Of a stretch of DNA of 24,213 nucleotides, positions 1 through 8,120 are shown piece by piece. The number at the start of each line of letters is the position of its first letter. Positions within the stretch are counted from its first letter, which is position 1. Below the pieces are notes generated by a model. It ran no database searches. It saw nothing but the letters and a program-made list of their open reading frames with translations, and had not been told where the DNA came from. Position numbers and translations under genes: made by a program. The stretch is from a virus: positions 1 through 24,213 of the IMG/VR virus record IMGVR_UViG_3300009182_001920, one strand, 5' to 3'.

Positions 1-1504
1 ATTTAATCTTACCAACAGCAACTAACTTATCGTTGATGGAGTGATGTGTTGTTGTTCCGTTTTTACCATATCTACCAAAACCATAGTATTGTAAACCAAG
101 TTTCATTGCTTCTTTATATGCACCAGACTCGGTAGGCGGTGTTTGATTCAAACCTTTTTCACTTGGTTTTGTTGTATCTTTCTTATTTAATTCTGTTGCC
201 ATCCATTGTTGTGCTTGTTCATGATCTGGTTGTTTTGATGTAAATTCTTTTACTTTCTTAAAAATCTGCATCATCTCTTCTTTTTTTGCTTTCACTACTT
301 CTGGATCTGCAGAGCGTAAATCTTCAGAGTTATCAAATTCAATATAGTTTTGTCCAAATAGTTTAGCAAACTCGGCTCTATTCTTTTGAACTGCATCCCA
401 TTTCTCTTTACGAATATTCTCTGGTACTGTTCTACCACCACGTTGACCACGTTCAATGTTTCTTTGTTGTGATACTTCATCTTTAGTTTGAACTGCAACC
501 ATAGATGTTGCATAACCAATCTCTTCTAACTTCTCTTTAATCTTCTTAATCTTTTCAAAATCATCACCCGTACCATTAATGATTAAACCATTGCGACCAG
601 ACAATGCCAATCTTTGGCGCAACTCAGTGACATTCTTTGCACGACCACGAACTAAATCTCTTTTGCTTTGTTCACCAGCAGGCATCTTCATATCAAGATT
701 TTCTTTGTCCATCAAGTATTCAAATGCTTTATCTGAATTCAATTCTGTTAATCCATGACCTGCAAGTGTATTATCTAATACATAATCTTTACCTGAACCT
801 GGACCGCCAGATAAGAATACTGCTTTGAAGATACTCTTATCATGCACACCTTCATCTAACTGTTGTTCAAATAAAAAATCTAATGATAGATTGAATCCTT
901 CTTTAACACCCATACCTTTTCTTACATCATGATATAATTCTTTGGCATGTTTATCTTGCACACGACCAGGAATGCCTTGTTTGAATTCTTTATAGTTACC
1001 AGATGTTGCATGACCTCTCATCTTAGATGCAGACATACCTTCTGCACCCTCTGCATCAGGATCACGTTGACCAGCAGAATGAACTGTAATCTTCTTAAAA
1101 TTGAAGTGTCCATGCGGTCCTTTTACATTATTGTATTTGTGTAACAACTTATGATATTCGTCTGTGCGGTCTGAACCAGCAACCATATGCAGATGTGTTG
1201 CACCTGCTTTATGTAACTTTGCCGCTTGACTTAGAAAATTAGGATGTTCTTTATCTGATACTGTTAGATTAGTATCTGGAAAGAATCGTTTAGCATGTTT
1301 TAGTTTTTGTTGAGAAGTGAGAGGATTCTTACCTGGGTCTTGACTATGTGAGAGAACAACATGGTGTGTTCCACCAACATTTTTAGCAATCTCTTTGACT
1401 TTATTGACTAGTTTTTCGTGACCTACTGTAGGTGGATTGACTCTACCAAATGCCAAAACGGCATGCTTTTCTTTTTCTTCTTTAATAAAATCTTTAAATT
1501 TCAT
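1..1504 (-). CDS. Nucleotidyltransferase plus P-loop kinase protein with capsid-targeting-like N-terminus (3' end outside window)
   Basis: Open frame from ATG at 1504 to the left edge: 501 residues visible and no stop, so the C-terminus is missing. Residues 20-29 (GRVNPPTVGH) form the GxFxPxTxGH signature of cytidylyltransferase/NMN-adenylyltransferase-like enzymes. A later GMSASKMR matches the second, (S/T)xxxR-type motif of that fold. A second domain begins near residue 228 with Walker A GGPGSGK (233-239) and continues with Arg-rich segments typical of polynucleotide-kinase or zeta-like P-loop kinases. Substrates cannot be read from the sequence. The N-terminus MKFKDFIKEE resembles the T4 internal-protein capsid-targeting leader, with I-K-E at 7-9 as a possible prohead protease site. 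The gene has its own T4-type late promoter, and the leader holds GAGGCGGGAG just before the ATG. The two-domain reading is fairly sure; biological role and packaging are inference. Confidence 0.75.
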   Translation of the reverse strand, partial: MKFKDFIKEEKEKHAVLAFGRVNPPTVGHEKLVNKVKEIAKNVGGTHHVVLSHSQDPGKNPLTSQQKLKHAKRFFPDTNLTVSDKEHPNFLSQAAKLHKAGATHLHMVAGSDRTDEYHKLLHKYNNVKGPHGHFNFKKITVHSAGQRDPDAEGAEGMSASKMRGHATSGNYKEFKQGIPGRVQDKHAKELYHDVRKGMGVKEGFNLSLDFLFEQQLDEGVHDKSIFKAVFLSGGPGSGKDYVLDNTLAGHGLTELNSDKAFEYLMDKENLDMKMPAGEQSKRDLVRGRAKNVTELRQRLALSGRNGLIINGTGDDFEKIKKIKEKLEEIGYATSMVAVQTKDEVSQQRNIERGQRGGRTVPENIRKEKWDAVQKNRAEFAKLFGQNYIEFDNSEDLRSADPEVVKAKKEEMMQIFKKVKEFTSKQPDHEQAQQWMATELNKKDTTKPSEKGLNQTPPTESGAYKEAMKLGLQYYGFGRYGKNGTTTHHSINDKLVAVGKIK

Positions 1505-1534
1505 GTTCTCCCGCCTCTATAGCAAGTTATACTG

Positions 1535-1542
1535 TATTTATA
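1535..1542 (-). promoter_or_regulatory. T4-type late promoter box TATAAATA
   Basis: The minus strand reads TATAAATA, the T4 late (gp55-dependent) promoter consensus, about 30 bases before the ATG at 1504. It overlaps the TAA stop of the upstream gene. An all-A/T octamer is expected a few times by chance in DNA this AT-rich, so support comes mainly from its position in the only gap between the two genes. Confidence 0.6.
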
Positions 1543-1990
1543 CTTTTAACATCTTCACATAATCAGAACAAACACCTATTGGGTTAATTTGTTTAATTTC
1601 TTCATAGTTCCAATGTTTTTCTGGCATTACCATAATCGTCATATCATTAACAACTTCTTTACCCGGATATGCCCATGTATACCCAAAATTAGTCATTGTA
1701 TAGTCATCATTTTCATGCCAAAAATAATGTAGTTTTGGATGATTAAAACAATATGCCATTGCACGAACATCTTTACAATGAATCCATAGATGGTCCACTC
1801 TATCAATTAAGTAATTCTCTTTTACTTTGTATTGTTCACAATCATGGCCAAAGTATAAATCATTCTTAATCATTCGTAAATCTACTTCAACACAATAACC
1901 ACGTTCTATGGCATCATCCAAATAATAAGGATTGTTTTCTTCTGCAATATTAGGTCCGTTAATATTACCTCTGTGTGCAATCAGTATCAT
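1538..1990 (-). CDS. Short glycerophosphodiester phosphodiesterase-like protein
   Basis: 150 residues. The start carries the GDPD signature: AHRGN at 5-9 (catalytic His-Arg), E35 and D37 in EVDLR, and H49-D50 in FGHD. Enzymes of this fold hydrolyse glycerophosphodiesters to an alcohol and glycerol 3-phosphate using a divalent metal. At 150 residues it is well below the usual 240 or more, so the TIM barrel would be minimal or incomplete. It is the last gene of the sugar cassette: its ATG overlaps the stop of the methyltransferase gene (ATGA), so translation is probably coupled. In this setting it may process a glycerol-phosphate group on a glycan or lipid, but that is inference. No signal peptide or membrane segment is visible. 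Confidence 0.65.
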   Translation of the reverse strand: MILIAHRGNINGPNIAEENNPYYLDDAIERGYCVEVDLRMIKNDLYFGHDCEQYKVKENYLIDRVDHLWIHCKDVRAMAYCFNHPKLHYFWHENDDYTMTNFGYTWAYPGKEVVNDMTIMVMPEKHWNYEEIKQINPIGVCSDYVKMLKV

Positions 1991-2667
1991 AGGTTTATAA
2001 CAACTCCTAAGTTTTCTCCACGACCAGAAGGAATCATAATCTCAACTTTTTTACCTATCTTCTCAAATAAATGATCATGTACCTTTTGTGTAAAACTCCA
2101 TTCATATACATCGTGAAATGCTAATACATACTTATCTGCCAATAATGGTAAAAATGCATCAATATCTTTAATCATTTGTTCTTCAAAATGACCAGCATCA
2201 ATAAAGACAAAATCTAATTTCTCACGAAAATGATTCTTAATGCATCTAAACGTATCATCTGGACTCCAACCAATCTCAGGAAATAACGTATTCTGTAATT
2301 CAAACTTCTCAATAAGATATTTTACAGATTTATAACCATCAGATGTTTCATATACTGTTCTTTCAAAATCTTTGTATGCACCAGGATTCTGACATTTCTC
2401 TTCAATGTATGCATCCATAGTAACTATCTTACCACCAGTTTGTTTGAAACCTAATCCAATTGCACAACTACTCACACCAAATGCAGTAGCACATTCATAT
2501 CCTCTCTGCAAATTATGTTCAATAATCAAATCTCTAAGAAAATTAAATTCTTCTTCTTTTATAGAATATGGATATGGATGTTGTTTCATCTTAATATGAC
2601 CACTACCCGTATTCTCATACTGAACTGGTCCATCTTCAAACTTTACTATTTCTTCAAATTGACTCAT
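1987..2667 (-). CDS. Class I SAM-dependent methyltransferase (Methyltransf_24-like)
   Basis: 226 residues. Motif I is a variant, ECATAFGVSSCAIG (58-71), where this group usually has an E-x-G-x-x-x-G-x-S pattern. The acidic residue of motif II is in VTMDA (82-86). Downstream IDAGH (156-160) and FHD (184-186) are the typical acidic and His positions of Methyltransf_24 proteins, which often methylate sugars or small O/N acceptors. The ATG overlaps the preceding stop (ATGA), and GGAG lies 8 bases upstream. Placement inside the glycosyltransferase cassette suggests a sugar O-methyltransferase or a related modifying step. The acceptor cannot be told from the sequence. The fold is fairly sure, the substrate unknown. 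Confidence 0.7.
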   Translation of the reverse strand: MSQFEEIVKFEDGPVQYENTGSGHIKMKQHPYPYSIKEEEFNFLRDLIIEHNLQRGYECATAFGVSSCAIGLGFKQTGGKIVTMDAYIEEKCQNPGAYKDFERTVYETSDGYKSVKYLIEKFELQNTLFPEIGWSPDDTFRCIKNHFREKLDFVFIDAGHFEEQMIKDIDAFLPLLADKYVLAFHDVYEWSFTQKVHDHLFEKIGKKVEIMIPSGRGENLGVVINL

Positions 2668-3380
2668 TTATCCATCTCCACGTATTCACCTTTAGGTGTA
2701 TGTTGTAATGTTTTATGTATGCTAAATTCTTTCCATGGTAATCTCATATCAGATATCCATTGTGTAGATAAAACATGTGGACACAATAAATCAGTTTTCA
2801 TATACAAATGCGTTAAGAAACATGATGCCTTAGAAAACAACATCATATTAAACATATTACCCGCTTGAATCATATCACCTGTACCTTGACCGAGATGATT
2901 ACGATGTGCCATAGTATAGAACTTATCAGTTTCAAATTCTGGCAAATCTTCATGTAGAATCATATCTGGTCTCATACGTATAACTAAATCATAAAACATA
3001 CCAGTATGTGATACAAAGTTTTCTACTAAACTAATACCCGCATGTAACTTATGAAACATTGATAAGATATTCTTTGGTCTATGTGCAAAATTCTTATAAA
3101 GATTGCCACGATACTCAAACAACTCATTGTAATTATTCCAATCTTCAATTACTAATGATGTTGGTTTGTATGCCTCAATAATCTCTTCTCTATCAATCTT
3201 TGGGGTATCTTCAAAATACCCTTTCTCATTTTGTTTATCCCCAGGTATCCACCATCCCTCTTCATTCCATGTATGAATAAAAATATCAGGATTGTATCTA
3301 TCAATTACCTTCTCTTTAAAATTAGGTAATACATCACGCCAACACCTAAGATGTCCAGTTAATACTATAGCAACTTTCAT
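2664..3380 (-). CDS. TGHLR-type glycosyltransferase-like protein
   Basis: 238 residues. It begins VAIVLTGHLRCW, then NPDIFIHTWNEEG (about 30-42) and DLVIRMRPDM (about 131-140). This trio (TGHLR, FIHTW, RxRPD) marks a group of proteins found in capsule/LPS loci and large DNA viruses that are usually annotated as glycosyltransferase-like. The RxRPD acidic residue may serve as the metal/nucleotide-sugar site, but this is inference. No membrane segment is visible. Start and stop overlap neighbours by ATGA on both sides, so it is translated in the cassette. Precise donor and acceptor unknown. Confidence 0.5.
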   Translation of the reverse strand: MKVAIVLTGHLRCWRDVLPNFKEKVIDRYNPDIFIHTWNEEGWWIPGDKQNEKGYFEDTPKIDREEIIEAYKPTSLVIEDWNNYNELFEYRGNLYKNFAHRPKNILSMFHKLHAGISLVENFVSHTGMFYDLVIRMRPDMILHEDLPEFETDKFYTMAHRNHLGQGTGDMIQAGNMFNMMLFSKASCFLTHLYMKTDLLCPHVLSTQWISDMRLPWKEFSIHKTLQHTPKGEYVEMDK

Positions 3381-4207
3381 CTGTCTGTATGCACTTTCAA
3401 AAAAGTATTATTCATTGTGTTTATTTCATTTTTAATCCACATAGGATTATATGAAGAATAAACATGTTGAAAAATATGTTCATCAATCAATTCCTGACTT
3501 TCTATAAAACTTGTTTTACAATAAATTGCATCGTCATTAAAATTTAATATTTTTAATTTAGCAGATTTGTGCAATAGTAAATAAAACCCATATATGATGT
3601 AATCAAAATCTTGTGAATTAACTTTAATCCAATTCTCTTCATAGTTTATATATTCTAAAAAATCTGTGAAGTTTAATTTGCTATAAACCGGTATATCATT
3701 AAACCAAAAGAAAACATTCATTGTAGTGCCATTAACTTCAGAATTAAACATACCATATGAAAGAATATCACTTAACTTCTGTTTTTCAAAATCTGTAAAA
3801 AACTTCAATGGTTCAGTTTGATAATAATACTTTTGTTGTATTAAATTTGAATATAATGTATTCTCTTTTATTTTATGGTAAAATAGTGTATCATAATCCA
3901 TATTTTTAAGAAATAACGTATCAACATCAATTACCCCAACTTTATCAAATTCATCTTGTGTAAAAATCTCAATCAATCCACTGTATTTTTTTTGAGTAAT
4001 AACACCATAATTTACGGGTCTTTGATTAACAATTGAACGATATTTTAACTTTTTGTTTTTTGTTTTGAATTCTTTTGCATCTTCTTCAGATGAAAATATT
4101 AAGTAAATATGATCATCATTAAAGTGTTTATTATAACTCTCTATTAATTTACTACCTTCATCAAATTTTGGTGGATGTATTGGTGCAAGAAAACAAGATT
4201 TGTTCAC
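3377..4207 (-). CDS. Putative GT-A-fold glycosyltransferase, AT-rich, GTG start
   Basis: 276 residues. The only clear motif is KVGVIDVDTLFLKN around 89-102: a hydrophobic strand followed by D-V-D (94-96), typical of the metal-binding DxD of GT-A glycosyltransferases such as GT8 or DUF6492-like proteins. Other hallmark motifs are not obvious, so family placement is weak. The start is GTG at 4207, whose GTGA overlaps the TGA stop of the upstream gene. The next in-frame Met is far inside, after the DxD. Counted 60-base lines within the gene have about 18-27% G+C, against about 37% in a line counted in the next gene, which suggests a more recent or separate origin. It sits mid-cassette and is probably co-transcribed. 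Confidence 0.5.
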   Translation of the reverse strand: MNKSCFLAPIHPPKFDEGSKLIESYNKHFNDDHIYLIFSSEEDAKEFKTKNKKLKYRSIVNQRPVNYGVITQKKYSGLIEIFTQDEFDKVGVIDVDTLFLKNMDYDTLFYHKIKENTLYSNLIQQKYYYQTEPLKFFTDFEKQKLSDILSYGMFNSEVNGTTMNVFFWFNDIPVYSKLNFTDFLEYINYEENWIKVNSQDFDYIIYGFYLLLHKSAKLKILNFNDDAIYCKTSFIESQELIDEHIFQHVYSSYNPMWIKNEINTMNNTFLKVHTDR

Positions 4208-5574
4208 TTGTAATTCTCTAAAAAGTAATTCAAATCTTCAGGTGTACCTAATCCCCACATCTTGTCAATGTTCTTTACACGAATCTTTTTACCATCACCA
4301 ATTGCTTCATTGAATACTGGACAAACATAAAACTCATTGTTTGTTCTGATATTCTTCTCAATCATCTGTTCTGTATACTTAACATAATCAGAACCTTTCT
4401 TCCAGTAATAGATACCTACAGTAGCAATATTTGAAATAGGATTCTTCTCTGCAACTTCAGATACAAACCCATCATCACCTAACTTAGCAAATGACCACTT
4501 AGGATGTGTTGCTTCAAATGTAACAATACCACCATCTACTGTATCTGCAGTAAATGCATAGAGACATTCATTTGAATTCCATTCTGCAAACTGATCTGAG
4601 TTTGCCATCAATAATGGTTGATCATTATCAATAAATTCTTTTGCAAGTAATGTAGTGCAAGCCGCACCTTCTGTAATACCATCTACTTGAACAATATCAC
4701 AACCTGGTGCAATTAGATTCAATAACTGCTTTAGATTGTATTTCTCGTAGTGATCTTTTTGTACCAAGAAGATAAAGTGTGCATCAACATTTAAGTTTTC
4801 AACAACAACTTGAATCATTGGTTTGCCATTAACTTCAATTAATGGTTTAGGAAATGTGTATCCTGCTTGAGCAAATCTACTACCAGCACCTGCCATTGGT
4901 ATTAATACATTCATCTTATTATCTCTCCATGGTATCTTTTTTCTCGTCACGCCATCAAGTATATCTTTTGCTTCATCAATCTTTTCTTTGGTCAAATCTG
5001 TTGTATCTTTTACGGGTACTAGATGAGCACCAGAATTCAATGCACCTTCACGACCAATATGACTATCTTCAATGATTACTGTATTCTTAGGCAATACATC
5101 TAACTCAGTCATACATTTCCAATACATTTCGGGAAATGGTTTTGTTCTCTTTACATCTTCATTACTGATATAGTAATCAACAAACTCTAACACACCAATA
5201 CTTAGTAATGCAATCTTTACAGTTTCACGAATTGAATTACTAGCAACTGCAATCTTAATACCTTGTAACTTAAGTAACTGAAATGTATCAATTAGAAATT
5301 GATTCTTTGGAAACTGTTTGATAAGTGTAAAAGTAATCTCTTGTTTATCGGACCATACTTTAGTATAATGACTTGGACTCAAACCTTTATCATCTGTCAA
5401 CATCTTAAGTTTCTTTGTAGTATTTAATCCATCATACTTACTTAAGTGTTCTTCACGACTGATTACGTATTGTTCACCAAATTGACTTAATGCAACATTC
5501 AGTGCTTCATAGTGTAATTCACGACTATCAATCAATACACCATCAAGATCAAAAATAATTAACTTATTGTGCAT
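4204..5574 (-). CDS. HAD phosphatase fused to BcbE-like sugar nucleotidyltransferase
   Basis: 456 residues from ATG at 5574, chosen because it starts directly before the HAD motif and has AAGG 9 bases upstream. A longer in-frame version to 5613 would only add residues overlapping the previous gene. The N-terminal half is a HAD hydrolase: FDLDGVLIDS (DxDG at 9-12), VASNS, a Lys in KRTKPFPE and IIEDS. The C-terminal half, from about 221, is a nucleotidyltransferase: PMAGAGSRF with a following FPKPLIEVNGKPMI, as in capsular-polysaccharide enzymes of the BcbE type (cd04183-like). The likely job is dephosphorylating a sugar phosphate and activating a sugar for the neighbouring glycosyltransferases. 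It overlaps the preceding gene by 11 bases. A ribosome-binding-like site lies exactly at the domain junction (separate entry). Confidence 0.8.
   Translation of the reverse strand: MHNKLIIFDLDGVLIDSRELHYEALNVALSQFGEQYVISREEHLSKYDGLNTTKKLKMLTDDKGLSPSHYTKVWSDKQEITFTLIKQFPKNQFLIDTFQLLKLQGIKIAVASNSIRETVKIALLSIGVLEFVDYYISNEDVKRTKPFPEMYWKCMTELDVLPKNTVIIEDSHIGREGALNSGAHLVPVKDTTDLTKEKIDEAKDILDGVTRKKIPWRDNKMNVLIPMAGAGSRFAQAGYTFPKPLIEVNGKPMIQVVVENLNVDAHFIFLVQKDHYEKYNLKQLLNLIAPGCDIVQVDGITEGAACTTLLAKEFIDNDQPLLMANSDQFAEWNSNECLYAFTADTVDGGIVTFEATHPKWSFAKLGDDGFVSEVAEKNPISNIATVGIYYWKKGSDYVKYTEQMIEKNIRTNNEFYVCPVFNEAIGDGKKIRVKNIDKMWGLGTPEDLNYFLENYK
4912..4928 (-). promoter_or_regulatory. Possible internal ribosome binding site and ATG at the HAD/nucleotidyltransferase junction
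   Basis: On the minus strand GGAGAG (4928-4923) is followed after 8 bases by an in-frame ATG (4914-4912) that begins MNVLIPMAG, the natural start of stand-alone nucleotidyltransferases of this type. It could allow separate production of the C-terminal domain, or be the remnant of a gene that was once separate. Purine-rich codons alone could create it. Confidence 0.4.
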
Positions 5575-6187
5575 CACGATGTACCTTGTTGTGACGAACA
5601 ATACTCTTGCCATTACATACCCATTTGCATTGTGTTCTCATGCGTAATGACCATTCTACATCTTCTGCTTGATGATGAACTAATTCTTCATTGAAAGGTA
5701 TTTTAGTTGCTAACTCTTTCTTAACAATCATAAACCCACCAGATTGATACATGCATAATGTCTGTGACCAATCATCATATGGTAATGATGCATACTGTGG
5801 AAAGAATGGTGAATCCCAGATAACCCAATCAGTGAAATGTCTTTTACCATTAATCAATAACTGTTGGCACGATGCAACATCCCAATCATCACCAAACTCA
5901 AGAAAGTTTGTATACCAATCTTTATCAAATACATAATAATCATGCATCAATACTACATTCTCATACTTTGCAGATTGAACTAATGTATTTTTCTTTCGTG
6001 TGATCCAACCTTCTTTTTCAGATTCATCAAAGTAAATGTATTTTACAGTATCAGTATCTTCATGTTTGGTTGGTCCAATACATAAAATTTCATAGTTAGG
6101 TATGTTTAGTGCTTCAATAGATTGAAAAACTTCATTCAACTGATCCATATTTTTATAGGTAGTTGTTATTCCAAATGTAAAATTCAT
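5564..6187 (-). CDS. Family 2-like glycosyltransferase (GT-A)
   Basis: 207 residues. It opens with a beta strand and TTTYKN (8-13), as in GT2 nucleotide-binding domains. VVLMHDYYVFDKDW (78-91) stands where GT2 enzymes carry the DxD metal site. A glycine-rich QSGGFMIVKKEL (148-159) and AEDVEWSLR (174-182) follow, the latter resembling the ED-containing acceptor/catalytic-base motif. The protein is shorter than most GT2 enzymes (230-300), but the core looks complete. There is a GAGG ribosome binding site 5 bases before the ATG, which overlaps the stop of the GT-B gene upstream (ATGA). Donor sugar unknown. Confidence 0.7.
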   Translation of the reverse strand: MNFTFGITTTYKNMDQLNEVFQSIEALNIPNYEILCIGPTKHEDTDTVKYIYFDESEKEGWITRKKNTLVQSAKYENVVLMHDYYVFDKDWYTNFLEFGDDWDVASCQQLLINGKRHFTDWVIWDSPFFPQYASLPYDDWSQTLCMYQSGGFMIVKKELATKIPFNEELVHHQAEDVEWSLRMRTQCKWVCNGKSIVRHNKVHRDAQ

Positions 6188-7140
6188 ACAAGCCTCATTA
6201 TATCGTCAACGGTGTTTTTAATTAAATGGTTTAGCGTTACAAACTCGTGTGCATCATCTATCTGTTTCTTTCTGACACCTTTAAACTTCTGCATATACTC
6301 TACCAACTCATCATCATTGGTATAAGTAAATCCAAATTCTTTTAATACCTTTGCACCAGCAATCTCTCTTGATGCCCATGGTGTTCTATTCAACATAGAT
6401 TCCAATAACACAAGACCAAACCCTTCTTTGTGTGAGTGCATAATATATAGATCGGCTTCACTGAGTGCAGATAATACTTCATTTCTATCTTCAATCATTA
6501 ATGCCTTAACATTATCAGTATCATTAGGTTTGATTTGATGTCTATTATCATAACCTGTTAATACTAATGTTACATCTTTTCTATCTACTTTACCAAATGC
6601 TTCTACTAACTCATTCATTGCTTTGTTGGGCCAGTATCCACCACATGACAGAAACATATACTTAGTAGTGATTTCATACTTCTCACGAAAACCTTTTTGT
6701 CCTACTGATACTTTATCATCTATGCCATGTCTAATCTGAACTGATTTTCTCATTACAGATTTACGTTTAACATACTCCCAATCTTCTTGTGTTGAACAAC
6801 CAAGATACTTAACATTTTGAATTGCTCTTTGATATACATTACTTTCAGATGGAACAATAAGCATAAACACAATTGGTGATGGTATCTTATTACAATTATT
6901 CAATACAAAATCTTGTAATCCAACATCACCACCATGAACAACAATTAAGTCCCACTTTTCTAATAGTATAGATGCTTCATTAGATACACGAACACCATTT
7001 AAATTACCTTGATGTTCACCTGCAAATACTGCAACTTCATGTCCACGACTTAATGTTTCATCTGCCATATCACGAACATAGTTTTCAGAACCACCAGGAT
7101 ATGGTGCATATCTATGAACAACATATAAAATCTTACTCAT
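6184..7140 (-). CDS. Family 4/1-like glycosyltransferase (GT-B)
   Basis: 318 residues. The N-terminus YVVHRYAPYPGGSENYV contains the PxxGGxE loop (14-20) typical of GT4 enzymes. RHGID (137-141) and FLSCGGYWPNK (163-173) match the start of the C-terminal Rossmann domain. HKEGFGLVLLESM (237-249) carries the E-x7-E nucleotide-sugar motif, with E239 and E247. It is slightly shorter than typical GT4 enzymes (350-400), but both domains are recognisable. The ATG overlaps the upstream gene by 8 bases with GAGG 6 bases before it. It is likely one step in building a glycan with the adjacent GT2 and nucleotidyltransferase; donor and acceptor unknown. Confidence 0.8.
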   Translation of the reverse strand: MSKILYVVHRYAPYPGGSENYVRDMADETLSRGHEVAVFAGEHQGNLNGVRVSNEASILLEKWDLIVVHGGDVGLQDFVLNNCNKIPSPIVFMLIVPSESNVYQRAIQNVKYLGCSTQEDWEYVKRKSVMRKSVQIRHGIDDKVSVGQKGFREKYEITTKYMFLSCGGYWPNKAMNELVEAFGKVDRKDVTLVLTGYDNRHQIKPNDTDNVKALMIEDRNEVLSALSEADLYIMHSHKEGFGLVLLESMLNRTPWASREIAGAKVLKEFGFTYTNDDELVEYMQKFKGVRKKQIDDAHEFVTLNHLIKNTVDDIMRLV

Positions 7141-7972
7141 ACTGTGCCTCTATTTCTCTACGCCATTCTGTTCTATCATATTGATGAACAATACAGAATT
7201 CTTTACCTGTGCTAGTTAAAACTTTACCGTTCTCAAACTTAGGACTTGGTTCTAATAGTTTAGGTCTAAATTCATCAATCTTTGATGGGTCTGCAGTAGT
7301 ACCTAATTGACATGCCCATCCATCTTCAGATTTCATATAACGACTATATGAATTATCTTTGTATGGTAATTGTGATATCATAAAATTGAATGTTGATTGG
7401 TCACAAATAGGAATAGGTCTATTGATTGCGGCAGTAAAGATATTGATTGCAAGTGATTTCATTGCTTCATGTCTACCACCCAATACACCTACATTATAGA
7501 TTTCATTATCTCTAAACTTCTCATGGATATATGGTCCATAAGTTTCTAATAGATTGTTATCGCCCCAAGGTTCATCTTTATACAAAATACTTTCAGATGC
7601 AAACAATAGATGTTGGCGTTGACCTAATTGTTCTTCTAAGAACTTTGATGGATTGGTTTGAAATATAACATCTTTAACATCGGTAGTAATTACATACCGA
7701 TATTCATGTGTAGATAGATGTTCGTAGATGTGTAGGAATCGTTCTACATGAACAGGTAATTTTGATTGGTAAACTAGATTACCATCTTTATCTTGATTGA
7801 ATCCTATGATGTTTACACCACAACTTGCAACTTGATATGCGGTTTTTGAATCACAATTCATTAAGATAAGGGCAATATCACCTTCAAATCCTGATCGTCT
7901 AATTGAAAGAACCCAATATTTAATTGTGTCCCATGTGTAATTGGTACTGCATCCTATAATCAAATCTTTCAT
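7133..7972 (-). CDS. Putative GT-A-like glycosyltransferase, first gene of the sugar cassette
   Basis: 279 residues. ATG at 7972 was chosen over an in-frame position at 7987 because GAGGGAG lies 6 bases before it. Features are an N-terminal strand MKDLIIGCSTNYTWD, YVITTDVKDVIFQTNP around 88-103 (an acidic D-V-K-D where GT-A enzymes bind metal) and NVGVLGG (about 160). The YNVG/GG pattern after a DxD-type site is common in nucleotide-sugar transferases. I do not recognise the exact family. It overlaps the next gene by 8 bases and follows the 39-aa gene by 28 bases, so it is probably part of the late transcript that starts at 10659. Confidence 0.55.
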   Translation of the reverse strand: MKDLIIGCSTNYTWDTIKYWVLSIRRSGFEGDIALILMNCDSKTAYQVASCGVNIIGFNQDKDGNLVYQSKLPVHVERFLHIYEHLSTHEYRYVITTDVKDVIFQTNPSKFLEEQLGQRQHLLFASESILYKDEPWGDNNLLETYGPYIHEKFRDNEIYNVGVLGGRHEAMKSLAINIFTAAINRPIPICDQSTFNFMISQLPYKDNSYSRYMKSEDGWACQLGTTADPSKIDEFRPKLLEPSPKFENGKVLTSTGKEFCIVHQYDRTEWRREIEAQYE

Positions 7973-8000
7973 TATAAACTCCCTCAAAAATTATGTAATA

Positions 8001-8120
8001 TTACTGTCCTGGTGTATCTTTCTGGTAATTCTTTTTCAACTCATCTGACCCATCTTCACCCGCACCTGCTTTTGATTTAAACTCTTGCTTCTCTTTTATA
8101 TATTCTTTAAAGGATAACAC
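8001..8120 (-). CDS. 39-aa protein with capsid-targeting-like N-terminus, GTG start
   Basis: Short frame of 39 codons plus TAA. It starts with GTG at 8120, which shares one base with the TAG stop of the upstream gene. GGAG sits 6 bases before the GTG, a well-placed ribosome binding site. The N-terminus is (M)LSFKEYIKEKQE, with I-K-E at 8-10. This matches the pattern in the two larger late proteins and the T4 internal-protein leader. The remainder is charged and Gly-rich and ends QKDTPGQ. If cut at I-K-E, it would leave a 29-residue peptide. No function is known to me. Coding status is supported by the RBS, the one-base overlap and the shared N-terminal motif. Confidence 0.65.
   Translation of the reverse strand: MLSFKEYIKEKQEFKSKAGAGEDGSDELKKNYQKDTPGQ

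Noticed and set aside
295-519. Minus-strand open frame of 74 codons
   Set aside because: Another frame of the nucleotidyltransferase-kinase gene, which reads through this region without stops.
2515-2868. Plus-strand open frame of 117 codons
   Set aside because: Covers two well-supported minus-strand genes and has no recognisable protein features.
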